A DNA stretch of 16,731 nt from Microcaldota archaeon (GCA_018813975.1 JAHJAQ010000105.1:1-16731), one strand, 5' to 3'; shown: positions 6,932-13,694, counted from the first letter of the stretch. Made by a program: numbers and translations. Notes: generated from the letters alone by a model not told the origin.

Positions 6932-7718
6932 ACACAAAAACCAGTACTGAAATGATTATGGAGATTCTTTCCGAAGAATGGCCGCTAAAGGCCCAGCAAA
7001 TTTACCAGCGGCAAAAACGAGAAGGCAAAGAAACCAGTTACCAAGCAACTCACAAAACGCTACAACAACTAATCGAGAAAAAAATCCTAAAAAAAATGAA
7101 AAAGGCTATCAACTAAACCCACAATGGCTCGAAGAACAACGAGAAAAAACTCAACAACGCGCCCAAAAATACGCTCAAAAAACCCTATTCCAACAACAAG
7201 CGAGCATAACCGCAAACTCGTTATACGAAGTAGACAGCATCCTATTAGACTTACTATCCAACCAGCAACCTCAAAGCCCCAACAAAGAATTCTTAGGGTT
7301 AATCTGGAACCACTTTTGGCTGCCCCTCTTTGTGTCCAAAAAAGAATACCTCAAACTCAAAAACCTCGGCCAAAAATTTGATCTATATGCCATTAGCATT
7401 AACAAAACCCCACTAGACGAATGGTGCACCCAATTTTGGAACCAAATTGGAGGACATGCCAAAATAAAATACAACCCAAAAATCGGACAAGACTTTCTAG
7501 TATACCCAAACACCGTAATACAAGTATACTATCCCAAAAAAATACTTCAAAAACTAAACCAGTACTACAAAAAAACCAAAACCATCAAACAATTAGACAT
7601 CAATCAACTATTCGAACAAATTATGCTACACCCCACACCAATTTCAATCACCATCAACCAAAACCAAACACTCGCCAACCAACTCAAAAACCAAATACTA
7701 AACAAATTCAAAAAATAG
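6928..7718 (+). CDS. wHTH regulator paralogue 2, split by a -1 frame change
   Basis: ATG 6928 overlaps the stop of paralogue 1. The first frame (6928-7116, 62 residues) encodes EEWPLKAQQIY and TSYQATHKTLQQL and then stops. The remaining C-terminal domain (about 205 residues, ending at 7718) lies in the -1 frame. A shift at the A8 run 7089-7096 gives ...KILKKNEKGYQLNPQW, which aligns without any gap to paralogue 1 (...CIVKRFNSKYQLHPKW). The downstream frame is open and conserved to its end, so decay, if any, is recent. Explanations are a homopolymer sequencing error, a real one-base deletion, or slippage expression. The C-terminal part is unusually rich in Gln and Asn, and its coding strand is G-poor. 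Confidence 0.65.
7089..7096 (+). other. A8 run in slippery frame at the gene split
   Basis: In the zero frame the bases read CTA AAA AAA ATG, so the heptamer A AAA AAA (7089-7095) sits in the X XXY YYZ register required for -1 ribosomal slippage. An A7 run (7078-7084) lies just upstream. No obvious SD-like stimulator precedes it, and no strong downstream hairpin was noticed. A single missing A in this run would have the same effect. Confidence 0.45.
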
Positions 7719-7722
7719 AGCA

Positions 7723-8550
7723 CTAGTTACCCTTTTTAAGCAGGAAAAGGTTTTGGCGCAAGTGCTCCGCAAAACTTGGATTCTTAGTTATTACAATGCT
7801 GATTTTATTAGACTTTGAGATAATACGAAAAAAAGCATCTGGATCAAATTCTTCGACTTTTTTGGTTTTTTGAAAAACACGATACAGTTCTTTTCGAAAG
7901 CTGGCCGGATAATATACTTGTGCTACAAAATCACCTTGAACAAAGATATCACCCGTTGCATTATAATCGACACCGCAAAAACAATGCTTTCCCTGTTTTT
8001 CCAAAAAATCCGAAAAATACTGGTCTAGAACCGTTTTATTTTTACATAACGCACAGTGCGTACAACTCGCAAACATTTTCTTCAAATTAGTATATTCTTC
8101 CTCTCCAAAACCAACCCAACAGCAAGTATGCTCCCACAAACACAAAGCAGACTTTTTTCCTGGATTTGGAAAAGTAGTGTAAAACTCGTTAATAATAAAC
8201 TTGACGGCCGAAAGAAAATTATCAACAGAAAGCGTGATAATATCTTCGGAGAAATCCTTAAAACTTGTTTTAGAATACTCGTGCGCAACCTTTTCTCCAA
8301 ACGACTTGATTCTCGCGACCCACTCTTTATCAAGCTTATACAAAGAACCGATTTTTTGAAGAACCCCTTGCTTAACCAATTGACTCAGCGTTTTATGAAG
8401 CGCCTGATAAGTAACTGTAAAGCCATAAGATCGCTTCAAAACCGAAAAAAGCTGTTTAGCGGTTAAAGGCCACTGCTCACTCAAAACATGAATAATAGCA
8501 TCCTTAGACGATTGCAGTGGAATACCCACGCTAGACAAACTAATAGCCAT
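7723..8550 (-). CDS. wHTH regulator paralogue 3 with an added cysteine cluster
   Basis: 275 residues from ATG 8550 (a TTG one codon upstream is less likely). The winged helix at about 14-80 has SEQWPLTAKQLF and recognition helix VTYQALHKTLSQL. The C-terminal domain matches the paralogues (NKTVLDQYF, QVYYP) but adds C137, C143, C144, a C163-x2-C166-x2-C169 block and C190-F-C192. The aligned positions in paralogues 1 and 2 hold no such cysteines, so this copy may bind an Fe-S cluster or Zn and sense redox or metal. It is convergent with paralogue 2 with a 4-nt gap. A TTTATACTT box (about 8578-8586) predicts a transcript starting only a few bases before the ATG. Confidence 0.7.
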   Translation of the reverse strand: MAISLSSVGIPLQSSKDAIIHVLSEQWPLTAKQLFSVLKRSYGFTVTYQALHKTLSQLVKQGVLQKIGSLYKLDKEWVARIKSFGEKVAHEYSKTSFKDFSEDIITLSVDNFLSAVKFIINEFYTTFPNPGKKSALCLWEHTCCWVGFGEEEYTNLKKMFASCTHCALCKNKTVLDQYFSDFLEKQGKHCFCGVDYNATGDIFVQGDFVAQVYYPASFRKELYRVFQKTKKVEEFDPDAFFRIISKSNKISIVITKNPSFAEHLRQNLFLLKKGN

Positions 8551-8619
8551 CAAACGGTACAGTGACTCGAAACCATTTTAAGTATAAATACCCAAAAAAA
8601 ATCACAAAAATTGTTTAGA
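8551..8619 (-). promoter_or_regulatory. Promoter of wHTH paralogue 3
   Basis: The complement of about 8578-8590 reads GGGTATTTATACTT, a good archaeal TATA region about 30 nt before ATG 8550. It lies between this gene and the end of the V4R gene, so paralogue 3 need not depend on read-through from the V4R operon. Confidence 0.4.
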
Positions 8620-9192
8620 TTATAGCTTCATAGCTTCTTCTAAAAGCAATTGGTCTCTGCTTTCAGGTTTGGAAAAATCAAATTCGAATTGAGGCTTAAT
8701 AATGAATTCACAACGACCAGCCCCCAACGCCATGCACGAATGCTCTACACAATCCACATCATCCTTAAACAAATGCGAAAAAACACCCGCCAAAACACCC
8801 CGCACCAAATGATCAACCGGCTTCTTAGCCTTTCCCTGCAACGAACGCGCAACAGGATTATCCTCTACCACAATAATCGCACGACTCTTATGCGCATCCA
8901 AATCCACTCGCCGAACCAAACCCCAACCAGAAGCCGTAAAAAACTCTTCCAAAAACAAAACCGCTTTTTCCAATGGAGGACCCAATTGAAAAGACTGCAC
9001 CAACGAACCCGAAACATGCTTTTTAACCGCATCATACAACCGCTGATTAACCTCGACATCCTCAATTTGCGCCAAACCAACCAACACATCAACCGGAACA
9101 ATTGAAAAAGGCACATTCATCAATAAAAAATTATGATGAGTATACCGCAAACCATTTGTAAAAATAAACTTATCCAAAAAAGTATTCAACAA
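8620..9192 (-). CDS. V4R (4-vinyl reductase) domain sensor protein
   Basis: 190 residues. The V4R small-molecule-binding domain fills most of the protein. Its C-terminal metal-site pattern is complete: C148-x4-C153-x7-C161 in CVEHSCMALGAGRCEF. The N-terminal FLDKFIFTNG...LMNVPFSIVPVDVLVGL block is the usual archaeal lead-in, which is why the TTG at 9192 is preferred over ATG 9120. The TTG (or the next TTG at 9189) follows the stop of the upstream wHTH gene directly and is preceded by GGGGGTGG with a 5-nt spacer, so translation is coupled. V4R domains bind hydrophobic or aromatic ligands. Together with its partner it looks like a split one-component regulator. Confidence 0.8.
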   Translation of the reverse strand: MLNTFLDKFIFTNGLRYTHHNFLLMNVPFSIVPVDVLVGLAQIEDVEVNQRLYDAVKKHVSGSLVQSFQLGPPLEKAVLFLEEFFTASGWGLVRRVDLDAHKSRAIIVVEDNPVARSLQGKAKKPVDHLVRGVLAGVFSHLFKDDVDCVEHSCMALGAGRCEFIIKPQFEFDFSKPESRDQLLLEEAMKL

Positions 9193-9591
9193 TTAAGCCA
9201 CCCCCTTAAACGAATCCAAACCGCCTGGTTTTTTTACCAATTCTTTTTCAATTGACAAAACAACATCCAATTGTTTGGGCGCAACAAAATCATCCGATTG
9301 TAACAACAAATGCAATGCACGATACTTTTCAACTTCCAACGGCCAAACAATAAGCGCATGGCCCACGCGCTTGCTCAACAACAACTGTTTTCTCACTAGC
9401 TTTTGCAAATAATACGCAAACCGCGCACTCGCCCGCTTTCGCGCCTCAAAAGAAGACAAATCCGCCTGAAAATGCTCTGCCACGTGCAATGGCGAAGAAG
9501 GCCACGATTCCAATACAAAACGCAAAATCTGGGACTCCAAATCCGACAAAACAAGCTTATCCTTTGGATATCCAGAAAAGTCTTCTCTCAT
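9193..9591 (-). CDS. wHTH DNA-binding protein paired with the V4R sensor
   Basis: 132 residues from ATG 9591 (a TTG two codons upstream is possible). Residues about 15-90 form a winged helix: ESQILRFVLESWP resembles helix 1 of the nearby wHTH family, followed by a Lys/Arg-rich recognition region (ARKRASARFAYYLQKLVRK) and the wing LLLSKRVGHALIVWP. The C-terminal third is short and without a recognised domain. It is directly coupled to the V4R gene, so the DNA-binding and sensing halves are separate chains. A TTTTTATACTT box centred near 9618 predicts a leaderless transcript. Two copies of TGGAYATCCAGAAAA flank this promoter and may be its own operators. Confidence 0.7.
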   Translation of the reverse strand: MREDFSGYPKDKLVLSDLESQILRFVLESWPSSPLHVAEHFQADLSSFEARKRASARFAYYLQKLVRKQLLLSKRVGHALIVWPLEVEKYRALHLLLQSDDFVAPKQLDVVLSIEKELVKKPGGLDSFKGVA

Positions 9592-9650
9592 AGGCAAACA
9601 AAACGAAAAAGAAGTATAAAAACCTTAGCAAATTCTGGACATCCAGAAAA
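9565..9650. repeat. Two copies of TGGAYATCCAGAAAA flanking a divergent promoter
   Basis: TGGATATCCAGAAAA at 9565-9579 and TGGACATCCAGAAAA at 9636-9650 differ at one base and start 71 nt apart. The second is part of a 16-bp palindrome (TTCTGGA-CA-TCCAGAA, 9634-9649) and the first contains the 10-bp palindrome TGGATATCCA. One lies just inside the wHTH gene; the other sits near the expected start of PHP-gene transcription. The shared TATA region is between them. Confidence 0.55.
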
Positions 9651-9705
9651 AACGATTTGGGGCTTTGAGGGACTCTTTTTTTTAATGGTAAGACTATTGT
9701 TTATC
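9592..9705. promoter_or_regulatory. Bidirectional promoter for the wHTH/V4R unit and PHP gene
   Basis: AAGTATAAAAACC (9613-9625) reads as a TATA box on both strands. On minus it is about 27 nt from ATG 9591. On plus it predicts a start near 9645, leaving a leader of 40-60 nt before the PHP gene. The palindrome at 9634-9649 would overlap the plus-strand start site. Confidence 0.4.
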
Positions 9706-10668
9706 ATGGCGCATTCTATTACATTTGACTTGCACTCACACGTAATCGAGCGCAGGGTTAAAGGAACAGATTATTGGAAAGAAGCCGAAAAGCGAAAAAT
9801 TCAAGTAATGGCGATGACGGAACACGCGCACTTTTGGCCGGAAAAAGCATTTGAAATAGTTGCCAAATACAAGCCCAAAAACAAAATTCTTATTCCGGGA
9901 ATTGAATTAAACACGAATATTGGACACGTGTTATGTTATTCTCCTTCCAAAAAGATTTACCAAGAAAAAAAATGGTTAGAGTATGGCTTGCCTATTGAAG
10001 AAGCAGCACAACTAGCTGAAAAACACGGTTGTGCATTAAGTTGTGCGCATCCATGGGGATTTCAATATGATTCTGCTGCTTTTTTGATCGGTCCCAAAAA
10101 ACTAACCAAGCTCGTTAAAAGACACGAATTGGGAATAGAAGCATACAATGGAATGGTAGGACATTTAAGCGATATTATTTTTGAATCGGGTTGGGTTAGG
10201 AGGCCCGTAAACTTTTTGGATTTCTTGGAAAAAAACAAGGTAACTCGAAAAATTGGGTTGTCGCGCGTTGGAAAAAAAATGCAAAACAAAGTCGAAAAAA
10301 GCATTTGGAATACGCTTGCCCGAATAAGTGCAGGCATTGCCATTGGAGAAAAAGCGCCTTTTATTACAGCCGGTTCTGATGCCCATACCGCTGATCGAAT
10401 TGGAGAAGCCATGCTAAAGGCCAATCCCCCAAAAAAACGTTTATCCACTAAAACGGCGTTTGAATTATTCCAACAAAAAAACCAAGTAACCTGGTGCGGA
10501 GTAGGCGTAGAAGAAACCAGTTCAGGTGTGTACAAAAAGATTCCACGCACAAAACTAAAGCGATGGGAATTATGGGATAGTGTAAAATATGCCACCAAAA
10601 GAACCATGAGTGAAAGAGTATGGAAAAAAATTAAACGCAAAAAAAAAGAGGAAAAAAATGAAGTATAG
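9706..10668 (+). CDS. PHP-domain metal-dependent phosphoesterase
   Basis: 320 residues from ATG 9706; ATG 9685, adding MVRLLFI, is an alternative. The metal-site residues of PHP proteins are all visible: H10-S-H12 in FDLHSH, TEH-A-H (39-42), E67 in GIELN, H74, H115 in CAHPWG, E144, and AGSDAH with D225 and H227. PHP enzymes hydrolyse phosphate mono- or diesters with two or three metal ions; the substrate here is unknown. The Lys-rich C-terminus overlaps the next gene by 11 nt. The open frame continues far upstream (to 9403), but that part is antisense to the wHTH gene and is not likely coding. Confidence 0.8.
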   Translation: MAHSITFDLHSHVIERRVKGTDYWKEAEKRKIQVMAMTEHAHFWPEKAFEIVAKYKPKNKILIPGIELNTNIGHVLCYSPSKKIYQEKKWLEYGLPIEEAAQLAEKHGCALSCAHPWGFQYDSAAFLIGPKKLTKLVKRHELGIEAYNGMVGHLSDIIFESGWVRRPVNFLDFLEKNKVTRKIGLSRVGKKMQNKVEKSIWNTLARISAGIAIGEKAPFITAGSDAHTADRIGEAMLKANPPKKRLSTKTAFELFQQKNQVTWCGVGVEETSSGVYKKIPRTKLKRWELWDSVKYATKRTMSERVWKKIKRKKKEEKNEV

Positions 10669-11062
10669 TGTTTGGCCCCAAACCAAAATGAATCGCATTC
10701 CAAAAGGAACACGCGAAATCCACTTGGTAAGACCACTTGCCATGAAAAAGATTCAAACCATTTGTGAAAAAAGACCCATTGAAAATATTTCATGCAGCCA
10801 ATCCTGTTTTAAACGATTAAAAACAAAAACCAAAAAATGGACGGAACAACAAAACATTCGATTGGACATACAACAACACGCGGGCAGGCCACTCAAAATT
10901 CCATTGAAAAAAATGGCACGAGTTATTGAACTCGTAAAAGACCATCGCACTTATCGCGAAATCGAAGAAAGTACCAGTGTTCCCAAAAGCACGGCCCACT
11001 ATCTGATACGCTATGCCCAGCGCGATAAAATCAAACAAAACGGTTCCACTGTTTTCTTGTAG
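10658..11062 (+). CDS. Small HTH protein with three cysteines
   Basis: 134 residues. ATG 10658 is chosen because GAGG lies a few bases upstream and the start overlaps the PHP stop; an in-frame GTG at 10610 is buried in the PHP gene. The N-terminal half is basic, with CEKRPIENISCSQSCFKRL (C36, C46, C50) as a possible metal or redox site. Residues about 76-126 begin with GRPLKIPLKKM and then form a helix-turn-helix, TYREIEESTSVPKSTAHYLI, of the resolvase/transposase-like type. It ends in a short wing-like KQNGSTVFL. No catalytic domain is present, so it is a DNA-binding protein rather than a recombinase. Translational coupling suggests it acts with the PHP enzyme. Confidence 0.6.
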   Translation: MKYSVWPQTKMNRIPKGTREIHLVRPLAMKKIQTICEKRPIENISCSQSCFKRLKTKTKKWTEQQNIRLDIQQHAGRPLKIPLKKMARVIELVKDHRTYREIEESTSVPKSTAHYLIRYAQRDKIKQNGSTVFL

Positions 11063-11125
11063 TAAAACATCAGAGAATAATTTGACTCACGCTATTTTAT
11101 AATAAAAAAGCTGCTAGTTATTTAC
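11063..11125 (+). promoter_or_regulatory. Promoter before the helical hypothetical gene
   Basis: TATTTTATAAT (11093-11103) lies about 25-30 nt before ATG 11126, predicting a transcript that begins at or next to the start codon. No ribosome site is visible. Confidence 0.4.
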
Positions 11126-11662
11126 ATGAGAAGACGTATGATACTTGCTGCGCACAGGCTAGGACATGGAAGAAGAACTTTTTTGTTGCGTAGAAGCACG
11201 AGAGCACGCATTAAAGAGTTAAATGCATCAAACCCCAGACATTTTCACCATTTAGTGGAAATTGGCAGAAGACAAAAACGGCTTTTGGACTGGTTTAATG
11301 CAGAAAAAGAAAGACTTAGGTATGGCCATAGGAAAGATGCTGCCCTTTTGAGAGAGGCCACCAAAGATGTGAAACTAGAAGCCTTACTGCAAAAGCGGGA
11401 TGAAAAAATTATCAGTATGATTACGCGTATCGCCGGAGTTAGTGAAAGAAAGCACGGAGCAGCCATTCAAAAAGTTGCAAACGAAGTTGGAAGCCAATAC
11501 GGAAAAATGCTGGAAGGAAGGGTCTTTATGAATGCTTTTTTTCAGGTGCTTCGTCAAGAAGGTTTTCTGAGAGAAACCGACTTAAAAGCACTTAGAACAG
11601 CTTTTGGAGACTGGCTTAACGCTATACAAGTAGGCAAAGCACTTGGCCAGCACATTGGCTAA
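11126..11662 (+). CDS. Hypothetical all-helical basic protein
   Basis: 178 residues, not recognised. The first 30 residues are Arg-rich (RRRMILAAHRLGHGRRTF, then RRSTRAR); the rest reads as long amphipathic helices with no cysteines, no signal peptide and no membrane segment. The second ATG at 11138 is a weaker start choice because the TATA-like box fits a leaderless start at 11126. Codon use looks like that of its neighbours. Monocistronic by spacing: 63 nt before it and 80 nt after it, each with a TATA-like box. The basic amino terminus could bind nucleic acid. Confidence 0.5.
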   Translation: MRRRMILAAHRLGHGRRTFLLRRSTRARIKELNASNPRHFHHLVEIGRRQKRLLDWFNAEKERLRYGHRKDAALLREATKDVKLEALLQKRDEKIISMITRIAGVSERKHGAAIQKVANEVGSQYGKMLEGRVFMNAFFQVLRQEGFLRETDLKALRTAFGDWLNAIQVGKALGQHIG

Positions 11663-11742
11663 AAAAGACAGGGAATAAGTGCTGGCTTTTTATAGTAGAA
11701 TTGCCTGTATTAAGTAGATTTTAAGGGTTTAGAAGGGATTTT
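11663..11742 (+). promoter_or_regulatory. Promoter of the Lys-rich/zinc-ribbon gene pair
   Basis: CTTTTTATAG (11686-11695) is a TATA-like box, giving an expected start near 11715-11720 and a leader of about 25 nt that carries AAGGGAT, a weak ribosome site, just before ATG 11743. Confidence 0.4.
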
Positions 11743-12150
11743 ATGGAAAATAGTAAAACGCAAAGAAAAAGGCCTATAAAGCGAAAAACAACTAAAAAGG
11801 CTCAAAAAGCCTCAAAAAGAACGTTCAAACACGCCAAAAAAAGGGTTTCTCCTAAAAAAACCAAGAAAAAGAGGCCCATCCACCTTTCAAAACCACAGCC
11901 ACGCAAAAAGCCCTTGGAAGAACGATTATTAGAATGGAACGAAGACGATGAAGCTATCCTATCTCCGCATGTGAATGAAAAAATGCGCGAACAACTATTA
12001 AAAGAAGAATTCAAGTTGCGCAAAAAACAACCCACGGCATGGACCAAAACCAAGTATCGAAAATTTGCCATGTTTGCATTTAATCGCAAAAAAAAAGAGG
12101 GCGATGAAGAAACAAAAGAAGAAAAAACCACGCTGGAAGCCAAAAAATGA
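11743..12150 (+). CDS. Lysine-rich basic protein of unknown function
   Basis: 135 residues. Residues 1-57 are dominated by Lys, Arg, Ser, Thr and Pro, with repeated KR/KK pairs, much like histone H1 tails or bacterial HC1-type proteins. Residues 58-110 are charged helices (LEERLLEWNEDDEAIL and KMREQLLKEEFKLRKKQ) and the last 20 are Lys/Glu alternations. It is probably nucleic-acid-bound and partly disordered. There is no recognised domain. Its stop overlaps the following start as ATGA, so the two proteins are made together. Could be a nucleoid or ribosome-associated factor; this is inference. Confidence 0.5.
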   Translation: MENSKTQRKRPIKRKTTKKAQKASKRTFKHAKKRVSPKKTKKKRPIHLSKPQPRKKPLEERLLEWNEDDEAILSPHVNEKMREQLLKEEFKLRKKQPTAWTKTKYRKFAMFAFNRKKKEGDEETKEEKTTLEAKK

Positions 12151-12470
12151 CAGAATCCCACTTTGAAAAAACCTATCAAGACATGGTACGCAAAGGAGCC
12201 ATGGAAAAAGTACGGTGGCTGGAAAACCTTTCCAAAATGATTTTGCCGAGCATGCGCAAGCGCATTCAAATGAATGACAAAACCGTGCTACAAGAACTGG
12301 TTATTCCAAACTGGGTAAAGTGGGAATTATTACACGAATGGGCAAACGAAAAAGCCACAGAAGGAAAAGGCCAATTATGCGTGCTCTGTTCGGGTATAAA
12401 AGAAGCCGGAATCCGTTATAACAACCGATTTGTTTGCGAGCCTTGTTTTAAAAGCATTAAAAATTTGTAG
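12147..12470 (+). CDS. Small protein with a C-terminal zinc ribbon
   Basis: 107 residues. Residues 1-70 are helical with an MRKRIQMND...LQELVIPNWVKWEL segment. Residues 75-103 form a zinc ribbon, C78-VL-C81 and C97-EP-C100, separated by a beta-hairpin-like KEAGIRYNNRFV. There is a 4-nt ATGA overlap with the Lys-rich gene. Function unknown; zinc ribbons of this size commonly bind RNA, DNA or a protein partner. Its last 14 bases overlap, tail to tail, the 50-residue zinc-ribbon gene on the other strand. Confidence 0.6.
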   Translation: MTESHFEKTYQDMVRKGAMEKVRWLENLSKMILPSMRKRIQMNDKTVLQELVIPNWVKWELLHEWANEKATEGKGQLCVLCSGIKEAGIRYNNRFVCEPCFKSIKNL

Positions 12471-12609
12471 GCAGGGGCCCTGGTTTGGGTAAGGCACTGG
12501 AAACACGCGTATGGCATTTTGGGCACTCGAATTCTGCAATTACTTTTCCGTTTTCAATGCGTTCCATTCCAACACGATTCAATCGAATATGACAAGTCGG
12601 ACATTCCAT
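12457..12609 (-). CDS. 50-residue zinc-ribbon protein
   Basis: Complement of 12609-12457: ATG, 50 codons, TAA. The product starts MECPTCHIRLNRVG and has C3-PT-C6 and C29-PK-C32 around a short beta-hairpin region (MERIENGKVIAEFE), then a Pro-rich tail. This is a complete two-knuckle zinc ribbon in a frame with no stop, which is unlikely by chance. A GTG three codons upstream is an alternative start. It lies 47 nt downstream of the DHH phosphoesterase gene on the same strand and is probably co-transcribed. Too short for a specific family assignment. Confidence 0.7.
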   Translation of the reverse strand: MECPTCHIRLNRVGMERIENGKVIAEFECPKCHTRVSSALPKPGPLPTNF

Positions 12610-12656
12610 TGCAATCACACTTATTAATAGTAAACTGGTTTTTTTATTTGCTTCGG

Positions 12657-13682
12657 TCAGATAATTTCCCTAAATTCGAGTGACTTGTTTTTTTGGCGAA
12701 AAAAATCAGTTATTAAATCAAGGGATTGTTGTAACACAAATTCTGGCTGGGCATGAAAAGCCGAAAAACCAGCTGCACCCGCATGACCATTACCATGACC
12801 GCCAAAAGAACGCGGTAATTTAGTGCAAACGTCCCTCGCCAAATGCAATTTGGTTTTTTGAAGGCAAGGCAGGGAAACCCTTCCAATCAACCGGCACAAT
12901 TCCGATCCCTTTTCAATTCCAGCCACAAAAGCAATATCCGCGCCAGAAGCTAGTAAAGCCATGGCACTTTGGGCTTCAAAAAAATTAGTATTGGATAATG
13001 CCACTAAAAAACCGTTTACTTCAAACAAGCGTAATCTATGCAAGGATTTTAGCTTGGCAATTTTCTCCGAAACATTCACTGGAATATCATACAACGCACG
13101 AACCTCTTGCAAAGAAAAACCGGTTTTTTGCAAGCAAAAAGAAATCTTTTCCAATAACACACCATCCGCCACTAACAAATCAGAAGAGTCCGAGACCATT
13201 CCCGCTGCCAACGCCAACAAAGTTTTTTTGGAGGGGGAAAAACGAAGGTGTTCTAGTTCTTGTAATACCATAAAAGCAGCAGAAGGCGCTTTGGGCTCTA
13301 AGCGCGCAAATTTGGTTGGAATAGATTGTTTGGTTTTTTGGTGGTGGTCTAAAATCAAAATGGGTTTGGAAAAAGAAAGCAATTCTTTTTCTAGTTTTCC
13401 CGCACGGTGTTTTTCATTAAAATCAACCAGAATAATGGCATCAAAAGATTCGAGAAAAGGATTAAGAGTAAATTTTCCGCCTAGTTTTTTAGCGAGTTGT
13501 TGAGCGCTTTGGTTCGCGTGTTCCGGAACACCCACGGTTACCTTGATTTTTTTGGGCAAAGAAAAATAGAGCGCAATGGAAGAGGCCATAGCATCTACAT
13601 CAGCATTGGCATGGCACAATACCAATAACCGCTTTGGTTTAGCCTTTTTTAAAAAAGATTGTAGAATGGTTTTGGTTGCCAA
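12657..13682 (-). CDS. DHH/DHHA1 family phosphoesterase
   Basis: 341 residues. DHH domain motifs: CHANADVDA (H24, D28, D30), VDF (D87), and DHH (112-114). The C-terminal DHHA1 nucleotide-binding signature GGHGNGHAGAAG is at 294-305. These enzymes (NrnA/RecJ-like) cleave nanoRNA, pAp or cyclic dinucleotide products using Mn/Mg; which one cannot be told. The only usable start before the first motif is TTG 13682, directly after a T9 run, with AGGG upstream; an error in that run would alter the apparent start. It lies downstream of prefoldin in the superoperon, consistent with a link to exosome-type RNA turnover. Confidence 0.8.
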   Translation of the reverse strand: MATKTILQSFLKKAKPKRLLVLCHANADVDAMASSIALYFSLPKKIKVTVGVPEHANQSAQQLAKKLGGKFTLNPFLESFDAIILVDFNEKHRAGKLEKELLSFSKPILILDHHQKTKQSIPTKFARLEPKAPSAAFMVLQELEHLRFSPSKKTLLALAAGMVSDSSDLLVADGVLLEKISFCLQKTGFSLQEVRALYDIPVNVSEKIAKLKSLHRLRLFEVNGFLVALSNTNFFEAQSAMALLASGADIAFVAGIEKGSELCRLIGRVSLPCLQKTKLHLARDVCTKLPRSFGGHGNGHAGAAGFSAFHAQPEFVLQQSLDLITDFFRQKNKSLEFREII

Positions 13683-13694
13683 AAAAAAACCCTA

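Noticed and set aside
9403..9705. Upstream extension of the PHP reading frame
   Set aside because: It is antisense to the wHTH gene, rich in Arg/Gln without domain features, and lies upstream of the predicted TATA box.
10062..10793. Open minus-strand frame of 243 codons
   Set aside because: It is antisense to the PHP gene, which has all its metal-site motifs. The antisense product is Phe/Ser-rich low-complexity with no domain.
12961..13503. Open plus-strand frame of 180 codons
   Set aside because: Antisense shadow of the DHH phosphoesterase, whose DHH and DHHA1 motifs are intact.
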